Origin: Runella slithyformis DSM 19594
Lineage (GTDB): Bacteria > Bacteroidota > Bacteroidia > Cytophagales > Spirosomataceae
Length of the DNA: 64,000 bases
NCBI RefSeq assembly: GCF_000218895.1
Contig: NC_015703.1
Coordinates: 3,299,001-3,363,000, forward strand
Direction of reading: 5' to 3'
The notes below the pieces were generated by a model. It was not told the DNA's origin and did no database searches. It saw nothing but the letters and a program-made list of their open reading frames with translations. Positions 8,091 through 17,537 of this stretch are shown in pieces. Made by a program: the position numbers and the translations under genes. Numbering within the stretch: position 1 is the stretch's first letter; each line of letters starts with the position of its first letter.

Positions 8091-8963
8091 TTAATACTTT
8101 TTCCATTCAAAACTTTTAAATCCGCTTTCTGTCGCCCATTTACGCCAAACCGCTTCAAGAATTTCGTTGTCTCTTTGTCCTAATGGATATTTATATGTTT
8201 GCAATTTATCGTTTTTATCTCTTTCATGTGTTTCCAGTATGTGTAGATTGATAAACTGATTTTTCTTGTTTTTAATTGGTGTCAAACACAATGAATAATT
8301 TGTGTCAAGAGCAGTTGGAATGTTCACATTATTTACTTTGCAATACTGTCTTATTTCGTCAATTTCAGGACTGCTAAAATAGAATTGATTGTTTGTGCTT
8401 TTGTTTAGATACTCCAAATAGCCGTCTGTGAAAATGTAAATATGATTGTCGTATTTAATGAATGTCGTATCTATACCATCAGTTAAATATATGTCTTTTT
8501 TTACGATTGGCTCGTTTTCTATTTTTTCAATTAATATGCTTATTAAATCCAAACCCTTATTTCTGATATTTGCATAAGCATTTTTTACTTTTTGTTCAAA
8601 ATCGTCAATTTGATAAGCTAAACCACTATTCTGAAACTTGCCTGTTGAGTTGATGAACTGTTGCTTTTCGCCCAAATTTTTGATTTTATCAATATCAATC
8701 GTGGCAATAAACTTATCAGAAAATGAAGAAAAATAAATGGAAGATTTGTCACCAATTTTTTCTCCAGGCTTAACGCATTCATTTTTAAAATACTGAACAA
8801 TCTTATGAATTTCCTCTATGTCTTTTGGTGCTTTGTTGTCAATACGACTTGACAAATCAGAAAGAATTATAATATTCTGATATGTCAAATGTTTGTTTTG
8901 TGGCTCTGAAGTGCATGAAAAAAGAAATACGATTGCCGAATAAACGATTAAGATATTTTTCAT
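8091..8963 (-). CDS. vWA-like lipoprotein, partner of the PLD-fold protein
   Basis: 290 aa lipoprotein: signal ILIVYSAIVFLFSC with the lipid-attachment Cys at 17. Residues 30-41 (NIIILSDLSSRI) resemble the first strand and DxSxx motif of von Willebrand A folds, and IYIFTDGYLEY further on fits the TDG motif. This suggests a metal-binding adhesion-like fold, but the match is by eye. The protein would sit in the periplasm anchored to a membrane. It follows the PLD-fold gene by 16 bp on the same strand, so the two are almost certainly co-transcribed. AT-rich composition unlike the pnt operon next door. Function unknown. Confidence 0.7.
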   Translation of the reverse strand: MKNILIVYSAIVFLFSCTSEPQNKHLTYQNIIILSDLSSRIDNKAPKDIEEIHKIVQYFKNECVKPGEKIGDKSSIYFSSFSDKFIATIDIDKIKNLGEKQQFINSTGKFQNSGLAYQIDDFEQKVKNAYANIRNKGLDLISILIEKIENEPIVKKDIYLTDGIDTTFIKYDNHIYIFTDGYLEYLNKSTNNQFYFSSPEIDEIRQYCKVNNVNIPTALDTNYSLCLTPIKNKKNQFINLHILETHERDKNDKLQTYKYPLGQRDNEILEAVWRKWATESGFKSFEWKKY

Positions 8964-8979
8964 TACTACCGTTAAATTA

Positions 8980-10881
8980 TTAGATTATTGTTTCACTTGC
9001 TTGTTCAATTGCCTGCACTCTGTTTGTGACTTCATCAGTCGCATAATATTCAGGGAGAAACTCAATAAAACCTGATTTATATGCGGAAATAACGCTACGA
9101 AAAATCACGTCAGTAAAGATTTTTCCACTTGCAATTCTTGCACTAAAATCATCGTAAATTGCTTTTGCCTGATTTTGCAACTCCGCATACCTATTTTCAA
9201 GTTGAGTTTGACGATTGTTGATTTCTGTTTCTAAATCAAGAACCTTTATATTGTGTTGGTTTATCACTTCTTCTTTTTCATTTACCTTATTTGTCAATAA
9301 GTCTTTTTCTGAATTAAGATCTATCATTGCTTCATCTAAGAATTGAATTTTTCTGTTTTTTTCAGCATCAACCAAATCTCTTTGTGAATTTTTGTAGGCA
9401 TTAAATATTTGCTCAATTACATAATGTGTAATAATCAGAGGTATCATTCCGAACATAAAAATCATCCAAAACTCACCGTGCTTCACTACTTCCCAAAATT
9501 CGAGTTGTGATTCTTTTCCTACTAGCAAAGACTTTATTTCATCTGTATTTTTAGCTATCATAGCTGCAACAACGACATCAAATATCAATAAGCCAACCCA
9601 AAACATAAGGCCGTTTATCCATTTATTCTTGCTTCCAAATAGTTTTATGTTCGATAATGCAACAGGAAAGACAAAAAATATTACACCGACAAATCCAAAA
9701 AATGCGCCTTTTTGTCTGAATATTTTGACAATAGCATTTGCATCAAAAAGCTCGGGCAAGCCTGGATTTACACCCGCTTCCAAAGAGGTTCGAATTACAT
9801 TGTACTCAAATAGTACTTTATAAACTGCTGAAGCAAAAAAGAAAGAAAGATAAAAAGTGAGAATTAATAAGAATAAGGTTGATAGAATAGTTCCTAAATT
9901 CCAATATTTTTTTATAACGAATGATTGCTCTAATGCTTTTCTTTCAAGCTTATTTTTTTCGATTTCTTTGTTGATTTGCAAAATGCCTTTTTCACCTGTG
10001 TTTTGGTTGCCCGACTCTAAGATTAATTTTTCTTGTTTAATTTGAGAAATCTTATCTGTAACTTGTCTTTTTTCTAAGTCATTACTTCTCTTTTCAATGT
10101 TTATTTTTTCTTGTTTCTCGGTTTCTAAATTTGTTTTCGTACTTTCATAAGCAATAGAAATATTAGAAATCAGAATGTTTTTCATATTGCCCAGCCCTTC
10201 ATCTGTGGCGTAAGTTTTAATTCTTTCTTTTATGTTATTATATTCTGTTCGGAAAATATCAATACTGTCTTTGCTTTCTTTTGAATTGTCATAACCCTGT
10301 TGTCTATATTTTGCCGTGTCAATTTGTGTTGCCGAGTAAACAAGGTCGTGCAAACGTTTAGAAAAAGCGTCAATAATATTTATCGATTGGACTTCGGGTA
10401 CTTTCATTTCTGGCTTTGGGATTGGTGCTGTTTCGTTCACAGCTATACGGTTATCAATGTTGTATTTTAGCCGTTCAAATTCTGCTTGCATTTGAGAATA
10501 AGAGGTAAGGTCATCTGAAACTGTAATATTTTCAACGTTGTTGGTGCTTGCGTTTAGAGAATAATTGTAAGAACCATTAATTGAAATTCTGTTGTCAATG
10601 AGAGAAAATTTATGGTGCATTATTCCCCGTGCGTCTCCTGTTTCAAAAGCGTGAACGCTAATACCCGCACCTTTTAGCATTAACTTTACGGTTTCGTTTT
10701 GAAGGTTTGAGGAAAGTATAATGTCAATGGCCACATTTCGATTTTTTGCTTCAACGATTGTCATTGCAATGTCTCTGTCCGTAAAATATGCCATTGCAAC
10801 ATAAATACATTGCTTTGCGTTGTTGAATTCGGAGATTATTCTTTGTTTAATTTCTGCTCCGTTTGTTATAAAGTCGTTCAT
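8980..10881 (-). CDS. Membrane-anchored single-HKD phospholipase D-fold protein
   Basis: 633 aa. Residues 1-160 form a PLD-like domain with one HxK(x4)D motif: H89, K91 and D96 in MHHKFSLIDN, followed by NGSYNYS. A single HKD copy implies dimerisation, as in Nuc and the BfiI nuclease. Residues about 195-320 are charged coiled coil. Four hydrophobic segments follow (about 327-355, 393-413, 424-446 and 472-497), and then a second coiled coil (about 500-585). The catalytic domain is predicted at the cytoplasmic N-terminus, so nuclease or phospholipase activity in the cell is possible. Operon with the lipoprotein gene downstream. No matching named system is known to me; a defence role is inference from domains and island context. 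Confidence 0.8.
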   Translation of the reverse strand: MNDFITNGAEIKQRIISEFNNAKQCIYVAMAYFTDRDIAMTIVEAKNRNVAIDIILSSNLQNETVKLMLKGAGISVHAFETGDARGIMHHKFSLIDNRISINGSYNYSLNASTNNVENITVSDDLTSYSQMQAEFERLKYNIDNRIAVNETAPIPKPEMKVPEVQSINIIDAFSKRLHDLVYSATQIDTAKYRQQGYDNSKESKDSIDIFRTEYNNIKERIKTYATDEGLGNMKNILISNISIAYESTKTNLETEKQEKINIEKRSNDLEKRQVTDKISQIKQEKLILESGNQNTGEKGILQINKEIEKNKLERKALEQSFVIKKYWNLGTILSTLFLLILTFYLSFFFASAVYKVLFEYNVIRTSLEAGVNPGLPELFDANAIVKIFRQKGAFFGFVGVIFFVFPVALSNIKLFGSKNKWINGLMFWVGLLIFDVVVAAMIAKNTDEIKSLLVGKESQLEFWEVVKHGEFWMIFMFGMIPLIITHYVIEQIFNAYKNSQRDLVDAEKNRKIQFLDEAMIDLNSEKDLLTNKVNEKEEVINQHNIKVLDLETEINNRQTQLENRYAELQNQAKAIYDDFSARIASGKIFTDVIFRSVISAYKSGFIEFLPEYYATDEVTNRVQAIEQASETII

Positions 10882-11043
10882 ATTGTATTGTCCTTTTTAT
10901 TAACTGCTTATATCTGTCGGATTGGGTATGTCCGCACTTGTTGAAGCCATCTTTTAAAGGCAGGAAAGTTTTGTAGTGCTTTTTGTATTGTTGTACGCTA
11001 TCCGCTCCATTATTTCCAAAATTTTGCATCGAAAAAATACCAT

Positions 11044-11083
11044 CAAAAAAGCAGGCAACCCAATCGAGTTGCCTGCTTTACAA
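11044..11083 (-). terminator. Terminator of the transhydrogenase operon
   Basis: Perfect 12-bp stem AAAGCAGGCAAC/GTTGCCTGCTTT with an 8-nt loop. Read on the minus strand it is followed by a run of T, as expected for an intrinsic terminator 78 nt after the pntB stop. Confidence 0.85.
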
Positions 11084-11156
11084 TGTTACAAAATAGGTCG
11101 TACTAATTTATGATAACGGACATATTTTTCGTCAAAAAGTTATCAAACGTTAGTTT

Positions 11157-12560
11157 TTAGTCCATTCCCTTCAACTCCGCCACTACTTTCGTAATGGAGT
11201 CTTTGGCGTCGCCGAAGAGCATGAGGCAGTTGGGGTAGTAGAACAGCTCGTTGTCGATGCCCGCGTAGCCGGCCGCCATGGAGCGCTTGCTCACGATCAC
11301 CGTGCGGGCTTTGTCGGCATTGAGGATCGGCATTCCGTAGATGGGGCTGGCGGGATTGCTGCGCGCGGCGGGGTTTACTACGTCGTTGGCTCCCACCACA
11401 AACACCACGTCGGTGGTGGCAAACTGATCGTTGATCTCTTCCATTTCCACGAGCTTGTCGTAGGCCACGTTGGATTCGGCCAGGAGTACGTTCATGTGGC
11501 CCGGCATCCGTCCCGCTACGGGGTGAATGGCGTATTTGACCTCCACGCCGCGTTTTTCCAAAATCGCTTCCAGTTCGTGGATCACGTGCTGCGCCTGCGC
11601 CACGGCCAATCCGTAGCCCGGCACCACGATCACTTTCTGGGCGTAGTTCATCAGAATCGCCACGTCGGAAGGGGTGCTGCTTTTTACGGCACCGCCTGCA
11701 AAAGTGCTGGCTTCGCCCGCCGCCGCCCCGCCACCGCCAAACGACCCGAAGATCACGTTGGTGAGGGAGCGGTTCATGGCGTTACACATCAGGATGGTGA
11801 GCAGCGTACCCGCCGACCCGACCAGAATCCCGCCCGTAAGCATGACCTGATTGTCGTACAGAAAACCGCCGAAAGCCGCCGCGACGCCCGTAAAAGAGTT
11901 CAGCAGTGAGATCACCACGGGCATATCTGCGCCGCCGATGGGCAACACAAACAATATTCCGTAGGCCAGCGACAGCGCAAAAATAACGTACAGCAGCGCC
12001 GTCGAAGCGTGTCCGAAGGCCAGATAGATGCTCAGGCCGAGGATACTCGCCATGAGGATGATGGTCAGGATATTTTGGGCCGGAAGCTTGAAGGTCTTTT
12101 TCAATATCTCCTGCAACTTGGCGTAGGCGATGATACTGCCCGAAAACGAAACGCTGCCGATGACCAGCCCGGCCACGATGGTCAGGATGGTGACGGGCGG
12201 CGTGTCGCCGTGGAGGTGGCCGAATTCCACCAACGAGATGAGGGCCGCGCAGGCCCCGCCCATGCCGTTGAAAAGGCTCACCATCTGGGGCATGGCGGTC
12301 ATTTTGACTTTTTTGGCCGAGATCCAGCCCAGCACGGTACCGATGGCAATACCGCCGAAGATCCAGCCGTAGTTGCCGATGGACTCGCCCTCTTCGTTTT
12401 TGTGCATGAAGATGGTGCCCAGAATGGCCAGCGTCATGCCGGCGGCGGCCAGAAAGTTGCCGTTACGGGCGGTTTTGGGGCCGGAGAGCATTTTTAAGCC
12501 CACAATAAAAAATACCGAACCCAGCAGGTAAATGAGGTATAACCAGTATTGTTGAATCAT
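11157..12560 (-). CDS. pntB: NAD(P) transhydrogenase subunit beta
   Basis: Membrane and NADP(H)-binding subunit of proton-translocating transhydrogenase, which drives hydride transfer from NADH to NADP+ with the proton gradient. The ATG at 12560 gives MIQQYWLYLIYLLGS, the normal start, instead of the upstream in-frame TTG-type extension. Nine or so membrane helices span residues about 5-265. The soluble dIII domain follows with VPGYGLAVAQAQH, GRMPGHMNVLLAE and VVGANDVVNP, all NADP-site signatures. 467 aa is the usual length. Third gene of the split operon, in order alpha1, alpha2, beta. Confidence 0.97.
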   Translation of the reverse strand: MIQQYWLYLIYLLGSVFFIVGLKMLSGPKTARNGNFLAAAGMTLAILGTIFMHKNEEGESIGNYGWIFGGIAIGTVLGWISAKKVKMTAMPQMVSLFNGMGGACAALISLVEFGHLHGDTPPVTILTIVAGLVIGSVSFSGSIIAYAKLQEILKKTFKLPAQNILTIILMASILGLSIYLAFGHASTALLYVIFALSLAYGILFVLPIGGADMPVVISLLNSFTGVAAAFGGFLYDNQVMLTGGILVGSAGTLLTILMCNAMNRSLTNVIFGSFGGGGAAAGEASTFAGGAVKSSTPSDVAILMNYAQKVIVVPGYGLAVAQAQHVIHELEAILEKRGVEVKYAIHPVAGRMPGHMNVLLAESNVAYDKLVEMEEINDQFATTDVVFVVGANDVVNPAARSNPASPIYGMPILNADKARTVIVSKRSMAAGYAGIDNELFYYPNCLMLFGDAKDSITKVVAELKGMD

Positions 12561-12578
12561 TTCAGTTTTTAGTTTTTG

Positions 12579-12712
12579 TAACCACATAGACACATAGAGC
12601 ACACTAGGCAGTGTCTGATTTGCGATTACGCAGTTAGAATTTAGGTAACGTAACTATCAGGACATTTAGAGAGCAGTATTTTTTCTATGTGTCCTATGTT
12701 CCTATGTGGTTA
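12579..12712. repeat. Inverted ACCACATAG-type repeats between pntA2 and pntB
   Basis: AACCACATAG followed by ACACATAG at 12580-12597 is mirrored by CTATGTG, CCTATG and CCTATGTGGTTA at 12685-12712. The pair could fold the pntAb-pntB intergenic mRNA. This A/C-rich CACATAG motif looks like a dispersed intergenic repeat and not an operator. Confidence 0.5.
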
Positions 12713-12717
12713 TATGG

Positions 12718-13026
12718 TTACTTCTTCTTTTTAAACATTTCCAACATCCGGTCTGTGACCACAAAGCCGCCGACGACGTTGAGCGTGCCGAGGATCACGG
12801 CCAGAAAGCCCAGGATCAGCGCGGGCCAGTTGCCGGCTTCGGCGTGACCCATGACGATGATGGCCCCGATGATGACCACCCCGTGGATGGCGTTGGCCCC
12901 CGACATCAGCGGCGTATGCAGGGCCGACGGCACCTTGGAAATGACCTCGATCCCCACAAAAATGGAGAGGATGAGGATATAAATGAGCTGGATATTTTCT
13001 CCGATAAACGTGATGATTGAATCCAT
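12718..13026 (-). CDS. pntAb: NAD(P) transhydrogenase subunit alpha part 2 (membrane)
   Basis: 102 aa, three membrane helices (about 13-33, 45-64 and 67-92). This is the small membrane subunit found when the alpha chain is split into two genes, as in Rhodospirillum. Signature SKVPSALHTPLMSGANAIHG is conserved in the family. It sits between the soluble alpha part and pntB in one operon and forms part of the proton channel with PntB. Confidence 0.95.
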   Translation of the reverse strand: MDSIITFIGENIQLIYILILSIFVGIEVISKVPSALHTPLMSGANAIHGVVIIGAIIVMGHAEAGNWPALILGFLAVILGTLNVVGGFVVTDRMLEMFKKKK

Positions 13027-13114
13027 TGGTTTAGTGATTTGTGATTAGTGGGCGGTGATTGGTCATTGATGAAAAAGATTGGAGTCAAAACTCTCATGAC
13101 TCATTTCTCGCTCC

Positions 13115-14248
13115 TCACTTCTTCTCCAGTATCCCTTTGGTAAACGCATGAATTACTTCGCCTTGGTGCGTGATGAGGCTGCCTTTGGTGATCTCTTCCT
13201 CCAATTCCCACTTGAACCCGTCTTTATTGGCCAAATGCAGCAGCAGCGTGCTGATGTTCTTGGCGTAAAGGTCGCTGGCGTTGGTGGAGAGCAGGGCGGG
13301 GAGGTTGGATTCTCCGATGATGGTCACGCCGTTTTTCACCACGGTTTGGTTGGCTTCGCTCAGGGCGCAGTTGCCGCCCGATTCCACGGCCATGTCCACA
13401 ATGACACTGCCCGTTTTCATGGACTGCACCATTTCTTCCGTGACCAGGATCGGGGCTTTCTTGCCCATGACCAGGGCCGTGGTGATGACGATGTCGGCGT
13501 CTTTAATGCGCTGTTTGATGAGGTCCTGCTGTTTCTGCAAAAACTCCGCCGATACTTCTTTGGCGTAGCCGCCTTCCGACTTGTTGGCTTCCATGCCTTC
13601 TACGCTCAGGAATTTCCCGCCTAACGATTCCACCTGCTCTTTAGTCTCCGGCCGCACGTCAGACACTTCCACGACGGCCCCGAGGCGCTTGGCGGTGGCA
13701 ATGGCCTGCAAGCCTGCCACACCCGCGCCGAATATCAGCACTTTGGAGGGCTTGATGGTGCCGGCGGCGGTCATCATGAGCGGGAATATCTTGCCGAGGG
13801 CGTTGGCTCCGAGCAACACGGCCTTGTAGCCGGCCAGGTTGGCCTGCGAGCTGAGCGCGTCCATGCTTTGGGCTTTGGTGGTGCGCGGGACCGCGTCCAT
13901 GCTGAAGGCCGAGATCTTTTTCGCGTTGAGCGCTTTGACCAGTTCGGGCTGGGTGTACGCGTACAAAAACGAAATGGAAACGGCTCCTTCGCGCATGAGC
14001 GCTACTTCATCGAGCGTGGGAGCGTTGACCTTCAGCACCACGTCGGCATCGGCCAGCAGCGTTTGGGCATCGGCGGCGACGGTAGCGCCGGCTTTTTCGT
14101 AGTCAGCATTCAGAAGGGAGGAGTTTTCGCCCGCGCCGGACTGGATGGCGCACGTAAAACCTGCTTTCAGAAGCGACTTTACAATATCAGGTGTGACAGC
14201 AACGCGCCTTTCAAAGGCTTTCGTTTCTTTTAAAATCGCAATTTTCAA
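13115..14248 (-). CDS. pntAa: NAD(P) transhydrogenase subunit alpha part 1 (soluble)
   Basis: 377 aa soluble NAD(H)-binding domain I of transhydrogenase, related to alanine dehydrogenase. MKIAILKETKAFERRVAVTP is the family start. The nucleotide-binding Rossmann motif is FGAGVAGLQAIATAKRLGA (about residues 173-191). RPETKEQVESLGG and the mobile-loop region with EGGYAKE follow. It is the promoter-proximal gene of the three-gene pnt operon, with 88 bp before pntAb. The upstream 14249-14310 stretch has a near-consensus TATATTTTG -7 box on this strand. Confidence 0.96.
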   Translation of the reverse strand: MKIAILKETKAFERRVAVTPDIVKSLLKAGFTCAIQSGAGENSSLLNADYEKAGATVAADAQTLLADADVVLKVNAPTLDEVALMREGAVSISFLYAYTQPELVKALNAKKISAFSMDAVPRTTKAQSMDALSSQANLAGYKAVLLGANALGKIFPLMMTAAGTIKPSKVLIFGAGVAGLQAIATAKRLGAVVEVSDVRPETKEQVESLGGKFLSVEGMEANKSEGGYAKEVSAEFLQKQQDLIKQRIKDADIVITTALVMGKKAPILVTEEMVQSMKTGSVIVDMAVESGGNCALSEANQTVVKNGVTIIGESNLPALLSTNASDLYAKNISTLLLHLANKDGFKWELEEEITKGSLITHQGEVIHAFTKGILEKK

Positions 14249-14629
14249 GGTGAAGAAGATTTTTAGGAATTATTTGCCAAAATATAGGACATAATTTGCA
14301 TAAACAATAGCAAAGGTTTGTTTTTAGCAAATTTGTGTAGTAATTTTTTTCGATTGCTGACTTTGTTTTTTGCTTAGTGGGGATAAAAAAGAACATAAAC
14401 TTTTTTTACCCGCAGATGTCGGAGATTTTTACCCGCTGATTTGCGCCGATTCTGCCAAAATAAGCGCTGTATTTTAATCGGATGTTACCTGTGACCATCA
14501 GAGACTGCGGGATACAATCAAAATGACTACTTGGTTTTTTAATAGATCCCTGCCAACCTATTTAAGGCAGAAAAAATAACAAATAACGATTAACAAATAA
14601 CAATTAACAGTGCCTCAGCACATCAAAAT
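14249..14629. promoter_or_regulatory. Divergent intergenic region pntAa / uxuA
   Basis: No gene. AT-rich. It must hold the promoters of both divergent genes. Two direct copies of TTTTTACCCGC(A/T)GAT lie near 14403 and 14427, and two direct copies of AACAAATAAC lie at 14578-14587 and 14592-14601 close to the uxuA start. No clear regulator operator was identified. Confidence 0.5.
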
Positions 14630-15823
14630 ATGGCATTAGAACAAACATGGCGGTGGTTTGGCCCCAATGACCCTGTCAGCCTGTCGGACGTACGGCAAGC
14701 CGGGGCAACGGGCATCGTAAACGCCCTGCACCAAATACCGAACGGTCAGGTGTGGACAATCAATGACATCCAACAACGCAAATCAATCATTGAGCAGGCA
14801 GGACTGACTTGGTCGGTGGTAGAAAGTGTGCCCGTCCACGAAGACATCAAAAAAGCGTCGGGGAATTTTAAACAATACATCGAAAACTACAAAGAGTCGC
14901 TGACCAATCTGGCGGCCTGCGGCATTGATACCGTTTGTTACAACTTCATGCCGATTCTGGATTGGACCCGCACTGATCTGGACGCGCCCATGCCCGACGG
15001 CTCCACCGGATTGCGGTTTGATTTCAACGAATTTGCCGCGTTTGAACTCTACATTCTGCAACGAAAAGGGGCCGAAGCGCACTATACCGAAACTCAACGA
15101 AAAAAAGCCAAAGCCTGGATCGACCAAGCTACGGAAGCTGATACCAAACGCCTGGTACGCAACATCATCGCGGGCTTGCCCGGCTCAGAAGAAAGCTACA
15201 CCGTCGAGCAATTCAGGGACGTACTGGATACCTATAAATACGTGGGTGACAAAGAACTGCGCGAAAACCTGTACGCCTTTCTGCGCGAAATCGTCCCTGT
15301 AGCGCAGGATGCCGGCATTCGTCTGTCCATTCACCCCGACGATCCGCCGTATCCGATCTTGGGACTGCCCCGCGTGGTCAGTACCGAAGCCGATGCGAAG
15401 CAACTGCTGGCAGCGGTGGAATTGCCCGCCAACGGCCTGTGTTTCTGCACGGGAAGCTATGGCGTGCGGGCCGATAATGATTTGGTCGGCATGGTCGAGC
15501 GCCTCGGTGACCGCATCCACTTCATTCACCTCCGCGCCACGCAACGCGACGAGGAAGGCAACTTCCACGAAGCCAACCACCTCGAAGGCAACGTGGATAT
15601 GTATGGTGTGATGAAAGCGTTGTTGCTGGAACAAAAAAGAAGAAAAGAAGAGGGAAGAACCGATCTGAAAATGCCTTTCCGTCCCGACCACGGCCACAAA
15701 ATGCTCGACGACCTCAACGCCGCCAAAAAAACCAACCCCGGCTACACGGCCATCGGTCGCCTGCGCGGCTTGGCGGAATTGAGAGGATTGGAAATGGGCA
15801 TTGAGCGGAGCCTATTGCCTTAG
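14630..15823 (+). CDS. uxuA: Mannonate dehydratase
   Basis: 397 aa, expected length. Converts D-mannonate to 2-keto-3-deoxygluconate in hexuronate catabolism. The N-terminal motif [20 protein letters not shown] and the substrate and metal residues in SIHPDDPP (His and Asp), FCTGSYG (Cys) and [11 protein letters not shown] (His and Arg) are those of the UxuA family. [11 protein letters not shown] near the C-terminus holds the last metal His/Asp. No other uronate genes are adjacent, so the supply of mannonate is not explained locally. Confidence 0.95.
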   Translation: MALEQTWRWFGPNDPVSLSDVRQAGATGIVNALHQIPNGQVWTINDIQQRKSIIEQAGLTWSVVESVPVHEDIKKASGNFKQYIENYKESLTNLAACGIDTVCYNFMPILDWTRTDLDAPMPDGSTGLRFDFNEFAAFELYILQRKGAEAHYTETQRKKAKAWIDQATEADTKRLVRNIIAGLPGSEESYTVEQFRDVLDTYKYVGDKELRENLYAFLREIVPVAQDAGIRLSIHPDDPPYPILGLPRVVSTEADAKQLLAAVELPANGLCFCTGSYGVRADNDLVGMVERLGDRIHFIHLRATQRDEEGNFHEANHLEGNVDMYGVMKALLLEQKRRKEEGRTDLKMPFRPDHGHKMLDDLNAAKKTNPGYTAIGRLRGLAELRGLEMGIERSLLP

Positions 15824-15852
15824 TAAAGACATTCTGCTAAAAGGGTGTTTTC

Positions 15853-15915
15853 AAAACGTCACGCTTTTATTTTTGGGAATAAGCTCCCTACAATAAAGAG
15901 CGTGACGTTTTATTT
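15853..15915. terminator. Bidirectional terminator between uxuA and S41 protease gene
   Basis: Perfect 13-bp stem AAAACGTCACGCT/AGCGTGACGTTTT between convergent genes. A-rich and T-rich flanks fit termination in both directions. Confidence 0.8.
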
Positions 15916-15979
15916 TATCCCGTTGGTATCCATCCGGGCACGTATTCAATTTTCAATTCGTGACTCGACCAATGAACAA

Positions 15980-17398
15980 TCATTGATTTTGTCGATAGTT
16001 GATCACAAACTTCACCCAATCTTTTTCAGTATCCGGGATGGGTACGTCGGGTTGGAAGCCCACGTTGTCAATCGGGGCGTAATCTACCCAACCCGTGCGC
16101 GTCGTGGGTAGGCGCAACTCAAAGGTCGGGCAGGGGAGTTTGTGCTCACGCACGTTGCCGTAGTCCATCACCCCGCCCGTATGATTGCCGAAAAGCGTTA
16201 CTTTTTTGCTTTGTTTGGCATAAAATACAAAATATTCGGCGCTGCTGTAGCAATGTTCATTCATCAGGACCGATACTTTTTTCGGGTTGGGAATTACTTC
16301 CTTAAACTTTATATTTTCGACCGATGATTTCACCATTTTGCCGATTTGTTTTCGGTTTTTCACTAAGTTATCCTGCCAGGGTTTAGCTTCTTTGGCCGAA
16401 ATCCAACCTTGCGCCAAAGCTTGGTCAATCATTGCTTTCTCCGCCTGAAGGTTATCGGCAGTACTCCGAAAATGGGAATAAATGTCTTTGAAGTTGTTGG
16501 TATTGAGGTATTTCAAAATGGCCGGAAACGAACTGTTCATGCCGCCGCCATTGTCTCGGATATCCACAATCAAATGAGGGGAATTACGAATCACGGCATC
16601 GTGGTCTTTCAAGACGCTGTCGACCATTTCAAACGAAATTCCAAAGGAGGGTATTTTTATATAAAAGGTTTGTGAATCAATGGATTTAGCTTGAAACTCG
16701 CCTTCACTTCCCTGTGTTTTTTTTAGTTCCTCGGGAGTGACTTTTTGCGGATATTCCCGTGCCCAATAGCCTGAATTCGGGATATTCATCAGGTTTCCTT
16801 CCAACGGAAACATCCGCTCCGACGATGACAGATCGCCCGCCCAATAAATGCCTTTATAAGGGCTTGCGCCCTTGGCATTGGCTTCAAATTTGACCATCCC
16901 CAATTCCCACTTTTTGTTTTGAGCCGCCAACACCACGGCCGCTATTTTGTCGGAGTGGAGCGGGTCGCGCATGAGCGCAACGCGATAACTTCCGTCTATG
17001 GCTTCCCAAATACCTTCGAGCGGGTGCAGTTTGCCCGAATGGGTGTCAAAATAAGCTTTGGCCTTGGCTTCGTCGGTGTCGATGGTCCGGATAGGAACCA
17101 CTGCTTCGGGGGCATTATAGGAAAGTTGAAAATGGCCGTCGCGAAAAAAACGCTTGTAGATTCGGAGCAGTTGGTAGCAGTCTTTCTCTCCGGTGATACC
17201 TTTCGAGGCGGTGCGCAGGCTGTCGGTCAATTGATGATAGCGGGGTTTGGTTTTAGCGTTCACTTTATCAAAATAACCCGAATAATTATCCTCTGTTTTT
17301 TGAATAACGGCCGTTAAAACCGTGGGACAATCGCAGGATTGGGCCTTGCCGAATAGACAATGAAGAATAAAAATAAAGGCAGCAACGGTCTTTTTCAT
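15980..17398 (-). CDS. S41 family (tail-specific) peptidase, secreted
   Basis: 472 aa with signal peptide MKKTVAAFIFILHCLFGKAQ. The C-terminal half carries the S41 protease core: LIVDIRDNGGGMNSS, then SVLMNEHCYSSAEYFVFYAK, where the second Ser of YSS is the likely nucleophile, then GNHTGGVMDYGN. No clear PDZ domain. The N-terminal half (about 20-230) resembles the helical domain seen in Bacteroidota S41 proteins of unknown substrate. Periplasmic location is predicted. It is not adjacent to a partner gene; the downstream gene is convergent. Confidence 0.88.
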   Translation of the reverse strand: MKKTVAAFIFILHCLFGKAQSCDCPTVLTAVIQKTEDNYSGYFDKVNAKTKPRYHQLTDSLRTASKGITGEKDCYQLLRIYKRFFRDGHFQLSYNAPEAVVPIRTIDTDEAKAKAYFDTHSGKLHPLEGIWEAIDGSYRVALMRDPLHSDKIAAVVLAAQNKKWELGMVKFEANAKGASPYKGIYWAGDLSSSERMFPLEGNLMNIPNSGYWAREYPQKVTPEELKKTQGSEGEFQAKSIDSQTFYIKIPSFGISFEMVDSVLKDHDAVIRNSPHLIVDIRDNGGGMNSSFPAILKYLNTNNFKDIYSHFRSTADNLQAEKAMIDQALAQGWISAKEAKPWQDNLVKNRKQIGKMVKSSVENIKFKEVIPNPKKVSVLMNEHCYSSAEYFVFYAKQSKKVTLFGNHTGGVMDYGNVREHKLPCPTFELRLPTTRTGWVDYAPIDNVGFQPDVPIPDTEKDWVKFVINYRQNQ

Positions 17399-17537
17399 GG
17401 TTTTGAATAAATTGGTTTATCGACTGCAAAACTCGAAATAATCGGTTGTTTTGTCAATAAAATTAGACCAACGGGGAGAACGGGCAAGAGATACTACCCA
17501 ATTCTCCCGAAATTTGCCCAAACTTTTAGACGAACGT

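Noticed and set aside
10847-11029. 60-codon minus-strand ORF overlapping the PLD gene start
   Set aside because: Composition and lack of a start context argue against a gene. It overlaps the PLD coding start and matches no family I recognise; more likely leader sequence.
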